A DNA stretch of 23,224 nucleotides from the NCBI GenBank assembly GCA_043721315.1, contig JAYSQZ010000050.1, positions 1 through 23,224 of the forward strand, read 5' to 3'. This document shows, piece after piece, positions 7,793 through 15,091 of this stretch. Position numbers and translations under genes: made by a program. The notes under the pieces were generated by a model, which worked only from the letters and a program-made list of their open reading frames with translations, had not been told where the DNA came from and searched no databases. Positions within the stretch are counted from its first letter, which is position 1. Each line of letters begins with the position of its first letter. Origin of the DNA: Elstera sp043721315. GTDB lineage: Bacteria > Pseudomonadota > Alphaproteobacteria > Elsterales > Elsteraceae.

Positions 7793-8251
7793 CTAAAGCG
7801 GCAACCGAGGCTCACGGGCTGGCAAAGGGTTGCGAACAAGGATGGCGGGGTTCCCGAAGCGGGCGGAGCATTTTATAAAGCCGTTATCGAAGGTTTCGAT
7901 AACGGGCGCATTGATCTCCATCGCCATTGCGGCGTGGATTGCGTCTTTTGGCTTCAAACCGTGATCCCAAACTAAATCTTGGGCAAGTTCTGAAGTGGCG
8001 CGGGTTACGTTCCGCAGGCTGATGTAGGAATGCCTGAAAAACTGTCGAAGGATCGGCGCGCGGTCTTTGGCAAGTTTCGGGCCGCCTTTCAGCCATAAAC
8101 ACTCTGCGATTGTTAGGGTTGATGTAACGATTAGAACATCGCCTACTTCAGCGCGTTCAAGCGTGCTCTGACATAAGTCTACGCGGTCAGTTTCACTCTA
8201 AAAATAAGCTAGAAAAGTTGCGCTATCCCAATAGATTAACTCTCGCATCAT
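7793..8251 (-). pseudogene. PIN-domain toxin-like gene interrupted by one in-frame amber codon
   Basis: Starting at the ATGATG at 8251-8246, the frame reads MRELIYWDSATFLAYF, then TAG (8200-8198), then SETDRVDLCQSTLERAE and on to the stop at 7793-7795. Counting from the second ATG (8248), the product would be about 151 aa. All PIN acidic residues are otherwise present: Asp8 (YWDS), Glu49 (IAEC), Asp102 (KPKDAIHAA) and Asp121 (TFDNGF). Codon 17 is the only break, and no start after it could restore Asp8. The first ATG overlaps the TGA of the upstream 246-aa gene (ATGA), indicating a coupled two-gene unit. PIN proteins of this type are RNases, typically VapC-like toxins. The gene is either inactivated by a point mutation or depends on amber readthrough; inactivation is more likely. 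A sequencing error is also possible. Confidence 0.85.
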
Positions 8252-8988
8252 GCACTTCGTCTCAAAATACCCCGCACGTCCGCCAAGGTTGGCAGATCAG
8301 CATCGTCGAGGAGAATTTCAATATCAGCGACATCTATGCTCACGGGTTTGCCATTTTTCCGATAGTGGATAACCCCCGAAACTTCGACGCGCTTTCGGAA
8401 CGCTGCCAGGGCTTTCGATAAAAGCGACTCCGGGAAGGAACAGCGGATGGCTTGATTGAAAACAGGATCACGAATGCTGAAACTTAAGCCAGATTTATCT
8501 TGAATAGCCTCTAGTCGGCCATCAAGCGTTCCCGCATCACAATACTCTATGCGCCAATCTTTCTCGATTAAAGTTGCTATTTCTTTTTTGATTTCAATAG
8601 GTTTTTTCTCTACCCACAAACGAATGGGAAAGGTAGCGCCTTTTGATTTTAGAGAAATTTCGGAAAGTTTCCGCAGATGTTTGAGCGCACCATCGGTCAA
8701 TTGCGCTTCGTTCAGATTGCCCAATGCGAGCGCGCTAACCCCTAGGCTGGCGCGCGCATGGATTTTTTGGAAGATCGGCGAGGGCAAAGCGGCGCGTGGA
8801 TCGACGCCGATCAATTGGCTGCCTTCCTTAACCCGAACAACCCAATCGGGGTCTTCCTGAGTAACCGAGGCGCTAACCTCTTTCACATAGCCAAAAAACG
8901 CGCGCACTGCCTCGACAAACCGATCAGGGGACAGGTTCTCGGTAATTTCTAAGGTCAAGTCGCTCGGAATTTGGTCCGGTCGCGCCAC
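8248..8988 (-). CDS. Uncharacterised 246-aa partner of a PIN gene (putative antitoxin-like, copy 1)
   Basis: I do not recognise a named family. The soluble 246-aa protein has a mixed alpha/beta N-terminal part (1-120) and a C-terminal domain (about 148-240). The latter has TLDGRLEAI (154-162), IRCSF (181-185), a beta-like VEVSGVIHYR (201-210) with GKP (213-215), and DDADLPTLADVRG (228-240). The same landmarks recur in the 239-aa protein at 13830, which also precedes a PIN gene. The C-terminal pattern suggests a small beta-barrel, possibly nucleic-acid binding (inference). GTG at 8988 has AAGGAG 8 nt upstream. Its stop overlaps the PIN start, so a toxin-partner or regulator role is inferred. 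Stretches such as 8560-8620 are AT-richer than neighbouring genes, hinting at transfer. Confidence 0.8.
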   Translation of the reverse strand: MARPDQIPSDLTLEITENLSPDRFVEAVRAFFGYVKEVSASVTQEDPDWVVRVKEGSQLIGVDPRAALPSPIFQKIHARASLGVSALALGNLNEAQLTDGALKHLRKLSEISLKSKGATFPIRLWVEKKPIEIKKEIATLIEKDWRIEYCDAGTLDGRLEAIQDKSGLSFSIRDPVFNQAIRCSFPESLLSKALAAFRKRVEVSGVIHYRKNGKPVSIDVADIEILLDDADLPTLADVRGILRRSA

Positions 8989-9069
8989 AACTCAGGCTCC
9001 TTCTCCACTGTTACGAGTCTAATACGAACGGGAGTCTGTGTATATCTGAGAGTGATTTTGTATAATCGA

Positions 9070-9972
9070 CTACCCCGCCTCGGCCAGCAACCATCCCCGT
9101 AGTGCGCGCAGCCTGGGTGTTTCCGCGCGCGCCGGGGGGCAGACCAGCCAATAGGCGCCGCCTTGCAAAGAGGAAACATCGAAGGGCCGCACCAATCGTC
9201 CGGTATCGAGATGATCGGCGACTAGAATCGGGTCCAGCACCGCCACGCCTAAGCCCTGCAAGACCGCCTGGATGACCAGCGAGCGCGTGTCGAACATCGG
9301 CCCGGCGCTGGGATCGAATCCGGGTGTCTCCTGGAGTCCTGCGGCCACCGCCCATAACGCCCAATCTTCCCGCCGCAGCCGCGCGTGTAGGCGCTTCACC
9401 TTCAAAAGATCACGGGGCGCAGCCAGGCTGTTTGCGAGCGCCGGGGTGCAGACAGGCACCAGGGTTTCGGCGAACAGGCGCGTTACGCTCTGGCCCGGCC
9501 ACGCCTCCCCCGTGCCATAGCGGATCGAGCAGTCGAACCCGTCGCGGTCGATGTCGGTTAGGGTCGAGCTGGTGGCAATCCGCACGTCGATATCGGGGTG
9601 CTGCTCTTGGAAATGCGGCAGGCGCGGAATGAACCAATGCATCGCGAAAGTGGAGAGCATACTAATGGCGATCACCCCCTCCGTCCTACGATCAGCGAGC
9701 GCGGCGAGGGCTTCGGCCAGATGATCGAAGCCTAGGGTAAAGCCGGGGAGCAGCAGCGCCCCTTCTTCCGACAGGCGCAACCCGCGCGGGGAGCGTAGGA
9801 ACAAGGGCACGCCCAAAACCGCCTCCAAATGGCGGATTTGGTGACTAACGGCGGAGAGCGTGACGCTCAACTCCTCCGCCGCTGCCGAGAACGAGAGATG
9901 ACGGGCAGCGGCCTCGAAGGCCCTTAAGGCATTCAGCGGCGGCAAGCGGCGGTGGCGCGGGGCGAGGAGCAT
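9070..9972 (-). CDS. LysR-family transcriptional regulator (GcvA-like)
   Basis: The 300-aa protein has an N-terminal winged helix-turn-helix (about 11-70), with LPPLNALRAFEAAARHLSF and AVSHQIRHLE, the hallmark of the GcvA/AmpR-like branch. A type 2 periplasmic-binding-fold effector domain (about 95-300) follows. The ATG at 9972 is at the expected distance from the HTH; there is no clear ribosome-binding site. On the minus strand, TTGAAT and TAGATT separated by 17 bp lie immediately before the start, so the message could be nearly leaderless. It diverges from leuC across about 100 bp, so it could control leuC or itself, but the ligand is unknown and GcvA-like proteins regulate many pathways. 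Confidence 0.92.
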   Translation of the reverse strand: MLLAPRHRRLPPLNALRAFEAAARHLSFSAAAEELSVTLSAVSHQIRHLEAVLGVPLFLRSPRGLRLSEEGALLLPGFTLGFDHLAEALAALADRRTEGVIAISMLSTFAMHWFIPRLPHFQEQHPDIDVRIATSSTLTDIDRDGFDCSIRYGTGEAWPGQSVTRLFAETLVPVCTPALANSLAAPRDLLKVKRLHARLRREDWALWAVAAGLQETPGFDPSAGPMFDTRSLVIQAVLQGLGVAVLDPILVADHLDTGRLVRPFDVSSLQGGAYWLVCPPARAETPRLRALRGWLLAEAG

Positions 9973-10073
9973 GAGAAAATCTATAGAGACGCTTAAGATA
10001 ATTCAACTTGCTCTCAGCGCCTAAGCGCCGTTTCATCGGCTTCAACGAGAAAGCTTTTAGAAGGGATCGGGCC
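9973..10073. promoter_or_regulatory. Shared lysR-leuC divergent promoter region
   Basis: This 101-bp gap holds divergent promoters. Minus-strand candidates are a -35 TTGAAT (complement of 10003-10008) and a -10 TAGATT (complement of 9980-9985), 17 bp apart. A plus-strand -10-like GATAAT lies at 9997-10002. The AT-rich stretch 9990-10008 is a plausible LysR site, but no clean dyad is visible. No leucine-rich leader peptide was found. Confidence 0.35.
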
Positions 10074-11483
10074 ATGGCGCAGTTACGCACTTTGTTCGAC
10101 AAAATTTGGGATAGCCACATCGTCGATGCGGCGGCGGATGGCACCACCACGCTTTATATTGATCGGCACTTGGTGCATGAAGTCACTAGCCCGCAGGCGT
10201 TTGAAGGCTTGCGTGTCGCGGGCCGCAAGGTGCGCCGCCCGGATGCCACCTTCGCCGTTGCCGACCATAATGTGCCGACGACTGACCGCAGCCAAGGTAT
10301 TGCCGACCCGGAATCGCGCCTGCAAGTCGAAACCCTGGCCGATAACGCCAAGGATTTCGGCGTTAGCTACTTCGGTATGGATGATGTGCGCCAAGGCGTC
10401 GTTCACATTATGGGGCCGGAACAGGGGTTGACCCTGCCGGGCATGACCATTGTGTGCGGCGACAGTCACACGTCTACCCACGGCGCGTTCGGTGCGCTGG
10501 CCTTCGGCATCGGCACGTCGGAAGTCGAACATGTGTTGGCAACGCAAACCTTGGTGCAGAAGCGCGCTAAGAATATGCGGATTTCGGTGGACGGCGATTT
10601 GCCGGCAGGGGTTACGGCGAAAGATCTGATCCTCGCCATTATTGGCACCATCGGGACTGCGGGCGGCACGGGCTACGTGATCGAGTTCGCGGGCAAGGCC
10701 GTGCAGGCGCTGTCGATGGAAGGCCGCATGACGGTCTGCAATATGACCATCGAAGGCGGGGCGCGCGCTGGGCTGATCGCCCCCGACGACACGACCTTCG
10801 AGTACCTTAAAGGCCGCCCCTACGCGCCCAAGGGCGCGGTGTTCGAGCAGGCCGTGGCCTATTGGAAGTCGCTGCCGAGTGATGCGGGCGCGCACTACGA
10901 TAAGGAAATCGTGATCGACGCCAGCAAACTCGTGCCTTTCGTTACCTGGGGGACTAGCCCTGAAGACGCGGTTCCCATCACCGCCAGCGTTCCCGATCCC
11001 GCCAACGTGGCCGATGCGGGCAAGCGCGCTGCCATCGAACGCTCGCTCGCTTACATGGGCCTCACGGCGGGAACGCCGTTGAGCGACATCACCGTGGACC
11101 GGGTCTTCATCGGCTCTTGCACCAATGGCCGCATTGAAGATTTGCGCGCGGCGGCTGAAGTTGCCAAGGGCCGCAAAGTGGCGGCGGGCGTGTCGGCAAT
11201 GGTCGTGCCGGGGTCCGGGCTGGTCAAGGAGCAAGCGGAACAGGAAGGCTTGGATAAAATCTTCTTGGAAGCCGGGTTCGAGTGGCGCGAGCCGGGGTGC
11301 TCCATGTGCCTTGCGATGAACGCGGATCGGCTGGAGCCGGGCGAGCGTTGCGCGTCCACCTCCAACCGCAATTTTGAAGGCCGTCAGGGCCGGGGCGGGC
11401 GCACGCATCTCGTTGGCCCCGCGATGGCGGCGGCAGCAGCGGTCACGGGCCGTCTGACCGATGTGCGCGCTCTTGTCGGCTAG
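10074..11483 (+). CDS. leuC: 3-isopropylmalate dehydratase large subunit
   Basis: LeuC, with LeuD, isomerises 2-isopropylmalate to 3-isopropylmalate in leucine biosynthesis, using a [4Fe-4S] cluster. The 469-aa length is normal. Cluster ligands are seen as Cys349 in GSCTNGR (347-353) and Cys409/Cys412 in EPGCSMC (406-412). VCGDSHTSTHGAFGALA (127-143) is the aconitase-family signature. ATG 10074 is chosen over an upstream in-frame start at 10008 because MAQLRTLFDKIWDSH is the standard N terminus and AAGGGA lies about 9 nt upstream. It leads the leuC, RDD gene, leuD, leuB block, and the LysR gene diverges from it. Confidence 0.97.
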   Translation: MAQLRTLFDKIWDSHIVDAAADGTTTLYIDRHLVHEVTSPQAFEGLRVAGRKVRRPDATFAVADHNVPTTDRSQGIADPESRLQVETLADNAKDFGVSYFGMDDVRQGVVHIMGPEQGLTLPGMTIVCGDSHTSTHGAFGALAFGIGTSEVEHVLATQTLVQKRAKNMRISVDGDLPAGVTAKDLILAIIGTIGTAGGTGYVIEFAGKAVQALSMEGRMTVCNMTIEGGARAGLIAPDDTTFEYLKGRPYAPKGAVFEQAVAYWKSLPSDAGAHYDKEIVIDASKLVPFVTWGTSPEDAVPITASVPDPANVADAGKRAAIERSLAYMGLTAGTPLSDITVDRVFIGSCTNGRIEDLRAAAEVAKGRKVAAGVSAMVVPGSGLVKEQAEQEGLDKIFLEAGFEWREPGCSMCLAMNADRLEPGERCASTSNRNFEGRQGRGGRTHLVGPAMAAAAAVTGRLTDVRALVG

Positions 11484-11492
11484 GGGGGCGTT

Positions 11493-11918
11493 GTGAGCCA
11501 GATTATGAGCCAGAGAGCACATCCGGGGCGGCGGTTGCTGGCGGGTCTGATTGATCTGCTGGCAGTGATGCTGATTGTCGTGGTGGTCACGCTCGTGTTG
11601 AGCGTCGCCATTACCGCCGGTAGCGCCACCGATGCCGAAAAACAGGCCCTCGCCTTTTGGGGTGCGCGGATTGCCCTGTTCGGGCTGCCTTGGCTCTATT
11701 TCGCCCGGCTGGAACGCGGCTTGGGGCATCAGACCTTCGGTAAATCGGCCTTGGGCCTCGAAGCGCGGCGATTGAGCGGGGCGGCGTTGGGCTTCCCCCG
11801 TGCCGCTCTGCGCGCGCTGCTGAAGCTGCTGCTGATCTGGTCCTGGCCCCTCGTGTTCGTCGGCCAAGCCCCGCTCTATGATCGGCTTTTATCCACTGAC
11901 GTGATGGCGCGCGCCTAA
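11493..11918 (+). CDS. RDD-family small membrane protein
   Basis: The 141-aa membrane protein carries RRLLAGLIDLLAV near the N terminus (13-25), the Arg-Asp pattern naming the RDD family. A second helix follows (about 55-70), then QTFGKSALGLEARR (80-93), the family's conserved GKxxLGL element, and a final hydrophobic segment (about 105-127). RDD proteins are poorly defined, with some implicated in ion or compatible-solute transport. Start is GTG 11493, 9 nt after leuC and behind a G-rich site; ATG 11505 is a possible alternative. It lies between leuC and leuD, which are usually adjacent, so it is presumably cotranscribed with leucine genes; a functional link is not evident. Confidence 0.85.
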   Translation: MSQIMSQRAHPGRRLLAGLIDLLAVMLIVVVVTLVLSVAITAGSATDAEKQALAFWGARIALFGLPWLYFARLERGLGHQTFGKSALGLEARRLSGAALGFPRAALRALLKLLLIWSWPLVFVGQAPLYDRLLSTDVMARA

Positions 11919-11939
11919 GCGCCGCCCTGGAGACCTAGA

Positions 11940-12554
11940 ATGCAGCCTTTCACCACGCTCACCGGAATCGCAGCGCCGTTGGATTTAATTAATATCGACA
12001 CCGATATGATTATTCCGAAGCAGTTTTTGAAAACCATCAAGCGCACCGGCCTGGGGAAGAACCTGTTCGATGAAATGCGCTTCACGCTCGATGGTCAGGA
12101 AATCCCCGGCTTCGTGCTGAACCAGCCCGCCTATCGGCAGGCCAGCCTTCTCGTGACCGGCGAAAACTTTGGCTGCGGCTCCAGCCGCGAACACGCCCCT
12201 TGGGCGCTGGCCGATTTTGGCATTCGCTGCATCATCGCTGCGAGCTATGCCGATATTTTCTATAACAACTGCTTTAAGAACGGCATTCTGCCCATCGTTT
12301 TGCCACAGTCCCAGGTCGATACACTGATGGACGATGCGCGCAATGGGGCCAACGCCCGCCTAACGGTCGATCTGCACACTCAGACCATCACCCGCCCCGA
12401 TGGCTCGGTGGTGAGCTTCGAGGTCGATGCCTTCCGCAAGAAATGTTTGCTGGAAGGGCTAGATGATATTGGCCTGACGCTGGTGAAAGGCGCTAAGATC
12501 AATATCTACGAAGAAGCAACCAAAAAGAGCCAGCCCTGGCTGTTTGCTTCTTAA
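11940..12554 (+). CDS. leuD: 3-isopropylmalate dehydratase small subunit
   Basis: LeuD is the swivelling-domain partner of LeuC in leucine biosynthesis. The 204-aa protein shows NIDTDMIIPKQFLKTI near residue 18, the substrate-binding NFGCGSSREHAPWAL near 77-91 and SYADIFYNNCFKNGI near 102-116, all canonical. GGAG lies about 8 nt before the ATG at 11940. It is separated from the RDD gene by 21 nt and followed by leuB after 28 nt, as expected for one transcript. Confidence 0.97.
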   Translation: MQPFTTLTGIAAPLDLINIDTDMIIPKQFLKTIKRTGLGKNLFDEMRFTLDGQEIPGFVLNQPAYRQASLLVTGENFGCGSSREHAPWALADFGIRCIIAASYADIFYNNCFKNGILPIVLPQSQVDTLMDDARNGANARLTVDLHTQTITRPDGSVVSFEVDAFRKKCLLEGLDDIGLTLVKGAKINIYEEATKKSQPWLFAS

Positions 12555-12582
12555 TTTGGATTGTTTGGGAGAGGACCAGTCA

Positions 12583-13695
12583 ATGACTGCGAATAAATCG
12601 CTTCTTATTCTACCGGGCGATGGGATTGGCCCCGAAGTCATGCGCCAAGTGCGCCGCGTGATTGATTGGATGGCAAAGCGCCGCTCGGTCAGCTTTGATG
12701 TCACCGAAGGTCTTGTTGGCGGCGCGGCCTATGAAGCCCACGGCACGCCGCTGAAAGACGAGACGATGGCCGATGCCATGAGTGTCGATGCTGTGCTGCT
12801 CGGCGCGGTTGGTGGGCCAAAGTGGGATCAGCTTCCCTATGATAAGCGCCCGGAACGCGGTTTATTGCGTCTTCGTAAGGAAATGGACCTGTTCGCCAAC
12901 CTGCGCCCGGCAGTGGTCTATCCCGGTCTCGTCGATGCCTCGGCCCTGAAGCCGGAGTTGGTGCGCGATCTCGATATTCTCATTGTTCGCGAACTGACCG
13001 GCGGCGTTTACTTCGGCGAGCCGCGCGGGATCGAAACCCTGCCCGATGGGCAACGTCGCGGCGTGAACACTCAGGTTTATACGACCAACGAAATCATTCG
13101 CGTCGCTAAAGTGGCCTTTGAACTCGCCCGCAAACGCCAAAGCCGTCTGCATTCGGTCGAGAAGGCCAATGTGATGGAATCAGGCGTGCTGTGGCGCGAA
13201 GAAGTGCAAAAGCTGCACGATTCGGACTATATCGACGTGACGTTGGAGCATATGTACGCCGATAATTGCGCGATGCAGTTGGTGCGCCAGCCGAAGCAGT
13301 TCGACGTGATCGTGACCGACAATCTGTTCGGCGATATTCTCTCTGATTGCGCGGCGATGCTCACCGGTTCGCTGGGGATGTTGCCGTCCGCGTCCTTAGG
13401 CGCACCCGACGCTACGGGCCGCCGCAAAGCGCTCTACGAGCCTGTCCACGGCTCCGCCCCGGACATCGCAGGCCGCGACGTGGCTAACCCGCTCGCAACC
13501 ATCCTCAGCTTCGCCATGATGCTGCGCTACTCGTTCGATATGAGCGAGGACGCCGATCTGATCGAAAAAGCGGTTAAAACCGTTCTGGCCTCCGGCATTC
13601 GGACCACCGACATCATGGGGCCGAACACCGCCCGCGTGTCGTGCTCGACCATGGGGGAAACCCTGGTGCGGGAATTGGATAAGATGGCGGCGTAA
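12583..13695 (+). CDS. leuB: 3-isopropylmalate dehydrogenase
   Basis: LeuB oxidatively decarboxylates 3-isopropylmalate with NAD+, yielding the leucine 2-oxoacid precursor. The 370-aa product has LPGDGIGPEV (9-18), the substrate-specificity segment LRKEMDLFANLRP, ELTGGVYFGEPRG, and the metal/NAD region DNLFGDILSD with YEPVHGSAPDIAG. ATG 12583 is preferred over an in-frame start at 12544 because the conserved N terminus MTANKSLLILPGD begins there, with a GGGAGAGGA site about 9 nt upstream. A strong intrinsic terminator follows 16 nt after the stop, closing the leucine block. Confidence 0.98.
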   Translation: MTANKSLLILPGDGIGPEVMRQVRRVIDWMAKRRSVSFDVTEGLVGGAAYEAHGTPLKDETMADAMSVDAVLLGAVGGPKWDQLPYDKRPERGLLRLRKEMDLFANLRPAVVYPGLVDASALKPELVRDLDILIVRELTGGVYFGEPRGIETLPDGQRRGVNTQVYTTNEIIRVAKVAFELARKRQSRLHSVEKANVMESGVLWREEVQKLHDSDYIDVTLEHMYADNCAMQLVRQPKQFDVIVTDNLFGDILSDCAAMLTGSLGMLPSASLGAPDATGRRKALYEPVHGSAPDIAGRDVANPLATILSFAMMLRYSFDMSEDADLIEKAVKTVLASGIRTTDIMGPNTARVSCSTMGETLVRELDKMAA

Positions 13696-13710
13696 CACTT
13701 ATTTTGCGCG

Positions 13711-13745
13711 AAAATCCGGCCGGGGATTCCCCTGCCGGATTTTTT
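13711..13745 (+). terminator. Rho-independent terminator of the leuCDB transcript
   Basis: AAAATCCGGC (13711-13720) pairs with GCCGGATTTT (13734-13743), and an inner GGGG/CCCC pair (13722-13725 with 13729-13732) extends the stem beyond one C/T mismatch around an ATT loop. A run of T follows (13740-13745). It sits just after leuB and separates the leucine operon from the next gene. Confidence 0.93.
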
Positions 13746-13829
13746 CTGTCAGAATCAAACTACCAAAGCAGATCATTGAGACTCTCTGTGAGTTGCTGAC
13801 CCTGTATGGCGTTGTACGGGAGCCGACCG

Positions 13830-14549
13830 ATGACGGACGGACGATCCTATATTTTTCATCTCTCCCCCTTTACGCCCGAGACGCTGCCGCTCGAGCGACT
13901 GGCAGAGTATGCCTCTGCCTTGGCGGAGGTTTTTGGTCATTCCGAGGCGGTTCATCTCCAGGAAATCGAGTCTGGAAGTGTCAAACTCGCGCTAAAAGTG
14001 GATCAACCCGTTGCCGCGAGTGTTGAGACCCGATTGGCTGAGATTGCGATGGGGGCGGGACCGGATGAGGCGCGACGCGCGGTTCGGCGTATTACCGGGT
14101 TCCTCGCGCGCGATGGCGGAACCGCGACGCTCGATTCTGCTAACGATAATGCAACTGTGTTGACGTTCTCGACGCTTAAACCTGTCTTGCCCCCCATTTC
14201 CGTTACCGAAACCGGCTGTTTAGATGGCCGAATCGTGAGGCTTGGCGGTAGCCGCGAGGAGGTCACGGTCTCGCTTGAGACGGATAACGGTCGCATTACC
14301 TGCGCGCTGCGACGGTCTTTGGCGAAGGAAATGGCTCCTTATCTTTTCGATTGGGTTCGGGTGGCGGGAACCGGAACCTGGGAGCGGTCTTCTCACGGGA
14401 AATGGCTGCCTGCTTCTTTTACGATTCACAGCTTCGAGCCGCTTGATGATACGAGCCTCACCGATCTATTGGCGCGCGTGCGCTCTTTAACCGAGGCTTG
14501 GCCGGATAGCGATACAATACAAACGACACTCCGCGATATGCGCGATTGA
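13830..14549 (+). CDS. Uncharacterised 239-aa partner of a PIN gene (putative antitoxin-like, copy 2)
   Basis: No named family is recognised. The soluble 239-aa protein has a helical N-terminal region (LERLAEYASALAEVFG at 21-36, then VKLALKVDQP at 51-60). Its C-terminal domain (about 125-222) has CLDGRIVRL (130-138), ITCAL (156-160), VRVAGTGTWE (176-185) and LDDTSLTDLLARVRSL (205-220). These line up in order and spacing with the 246-aa protein at 8248, though overall identity is low. ATG 13830 is preferred over 13806 because GGGAG lies 7 nt upstream. A PIN gene follows 14 nt after the stop, so the two are probably cotranscribed. Role as antitoxin, RNA-binding partner or regulator is inference from position only. 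Confidence 0.8.
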   Translation: MTDGRSYIFHLSPFTPETLPLERLAEYASALAEVFGHSEAVHLQEIESGSVKLALKVDQPVAASVETRLAEIAMGAGPDEARRAVRRITGFLARDGGTATLDSANDNATVLTFSTLKPVLPPISVTETGCLDGRIVRLGGSREEVTVSLETDNGRITCALRRSLAKEMAPYLFDWVRVAGTGTWERSSHGKWLPASFTIHSFEPLDDTSLTDLLARVRSLTEAWPDSDTIQTTLRDMRD

Positions 14550-14563
14550 GATTGGGGTGAGAT

Positions 14564-15091
14564 GTGAAAGCCGCTCTCGATGCTTCCGTTCTCACCGAAC
14601 TTCTCGCGCCTACCGTTGACTCTGAAAAGAACGAAAATCCTTATCGGCAAAAAGTACGCGCGCTGGGGGATCTTTTGGGGCGTCAAAAGGCGGTTATTCT
14701 CATTCCGACGCCGGTTATTGCGGAGGTCTTGGTCGCGACAGGCCAAGAGGGCGTACATAGCCTAGAGATATTGCAAAAAAAGCTCGCCTTCCGGGTTGTC
14801 AGCTTCGATCAACGCGCCGCACTGGAAACTGCTTGGATGATGCGCGCGGCACGCGATACGGGCGATAAGAAAGCGGGGCGCGGGAAAGGCGTGCCTTGGC
14901 AACAAATAAAATTCGATTGGCAGATCATTGCAATATCAAAGGTTAATCAGGCGGATATTATTTATACAAATGATGAAAAATTTTGTAAATTCTCAAATAT
15001 AAATAACATGAAGTGCGTGTACATGAAAAATTTTAATCCTTCGGATTTTCACTCCGACACACCCTTATTTCAATCCTTGAACCCGAAATAG
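14564..15091 (+). CDS. PIN-domain ribonuclease, toxin-like (intact)
   Basis: The 175-aa protein keeps all four acidic residues of a PIN nuclease: Asp6 (LDASVL), Glu54 (PVIAEVL), Asp118 (KFDWQIIAI) and Asp137 (TNDEKF), the spacing expected of a metal-dependent VapC-like RNase. GTG 14564 is preceded by GGGGTGAGA and starts directly at the first strand carrying Asp6. The gene follows its 239-aa partner by 14 nt. It belongs to a different PIN subfamily from the interrupted gene at 7793. The last third (about 14920-15060) is markedly AT-rich compared with neighbours, suggesting acquisition by transfer. Its 3' end overlaps the 3' end of the convergent GT39 gene by 27 bp. A toxin role is inferred from family and context. 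Confidence 0.87.
   Translation: MKAALDASVLTELLAPTVDSEKNENPYRQKVRALGDLLGRQKAVILIPTPVIAEVLVATGQEGVHSLEILQKKLAFRVVSFDQRAALETAWMMRAARDTGDKKAGRGKGVPWQQIKFDWQIIAISKVNQADIIYTNDEKFCKFSNINNMKCVYMKNFNPSDFHSDTPLFQSLNPK

Noticed and set aside
7884..8102. A 72-codon minus-strand frame between copCD and the 246-aa gene
   Set aside because: It is the wrong frame within the PIN pseudogene; the PIN frame (7793-8251) carries clear family motifs and this one does not.
8198..8200. Amber codon as programmed recoding (for example pyrrolysine or a dedicated readthrough signal)
   Set aside because: No supporting RNA structure or recoding machinery is visible in the window, and a simple nonsense mutation explains it; kept only as an alternative in the gene entry.
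9973..10073. Possible leucine leader peptide and attenuator before leuC
   Set aside because: No short frame with a Leu run and no terminator/antiterminator pair could be found in the gap.
10083..11867. A 594-codon open frame on the minus strand across leuC and the RDD gene
   Set aside because: It is the antisense shadow of leuC in GC-rich DNA; its translation is low-complexity, His/Arg/Gln-rich and has no recognisable domain.
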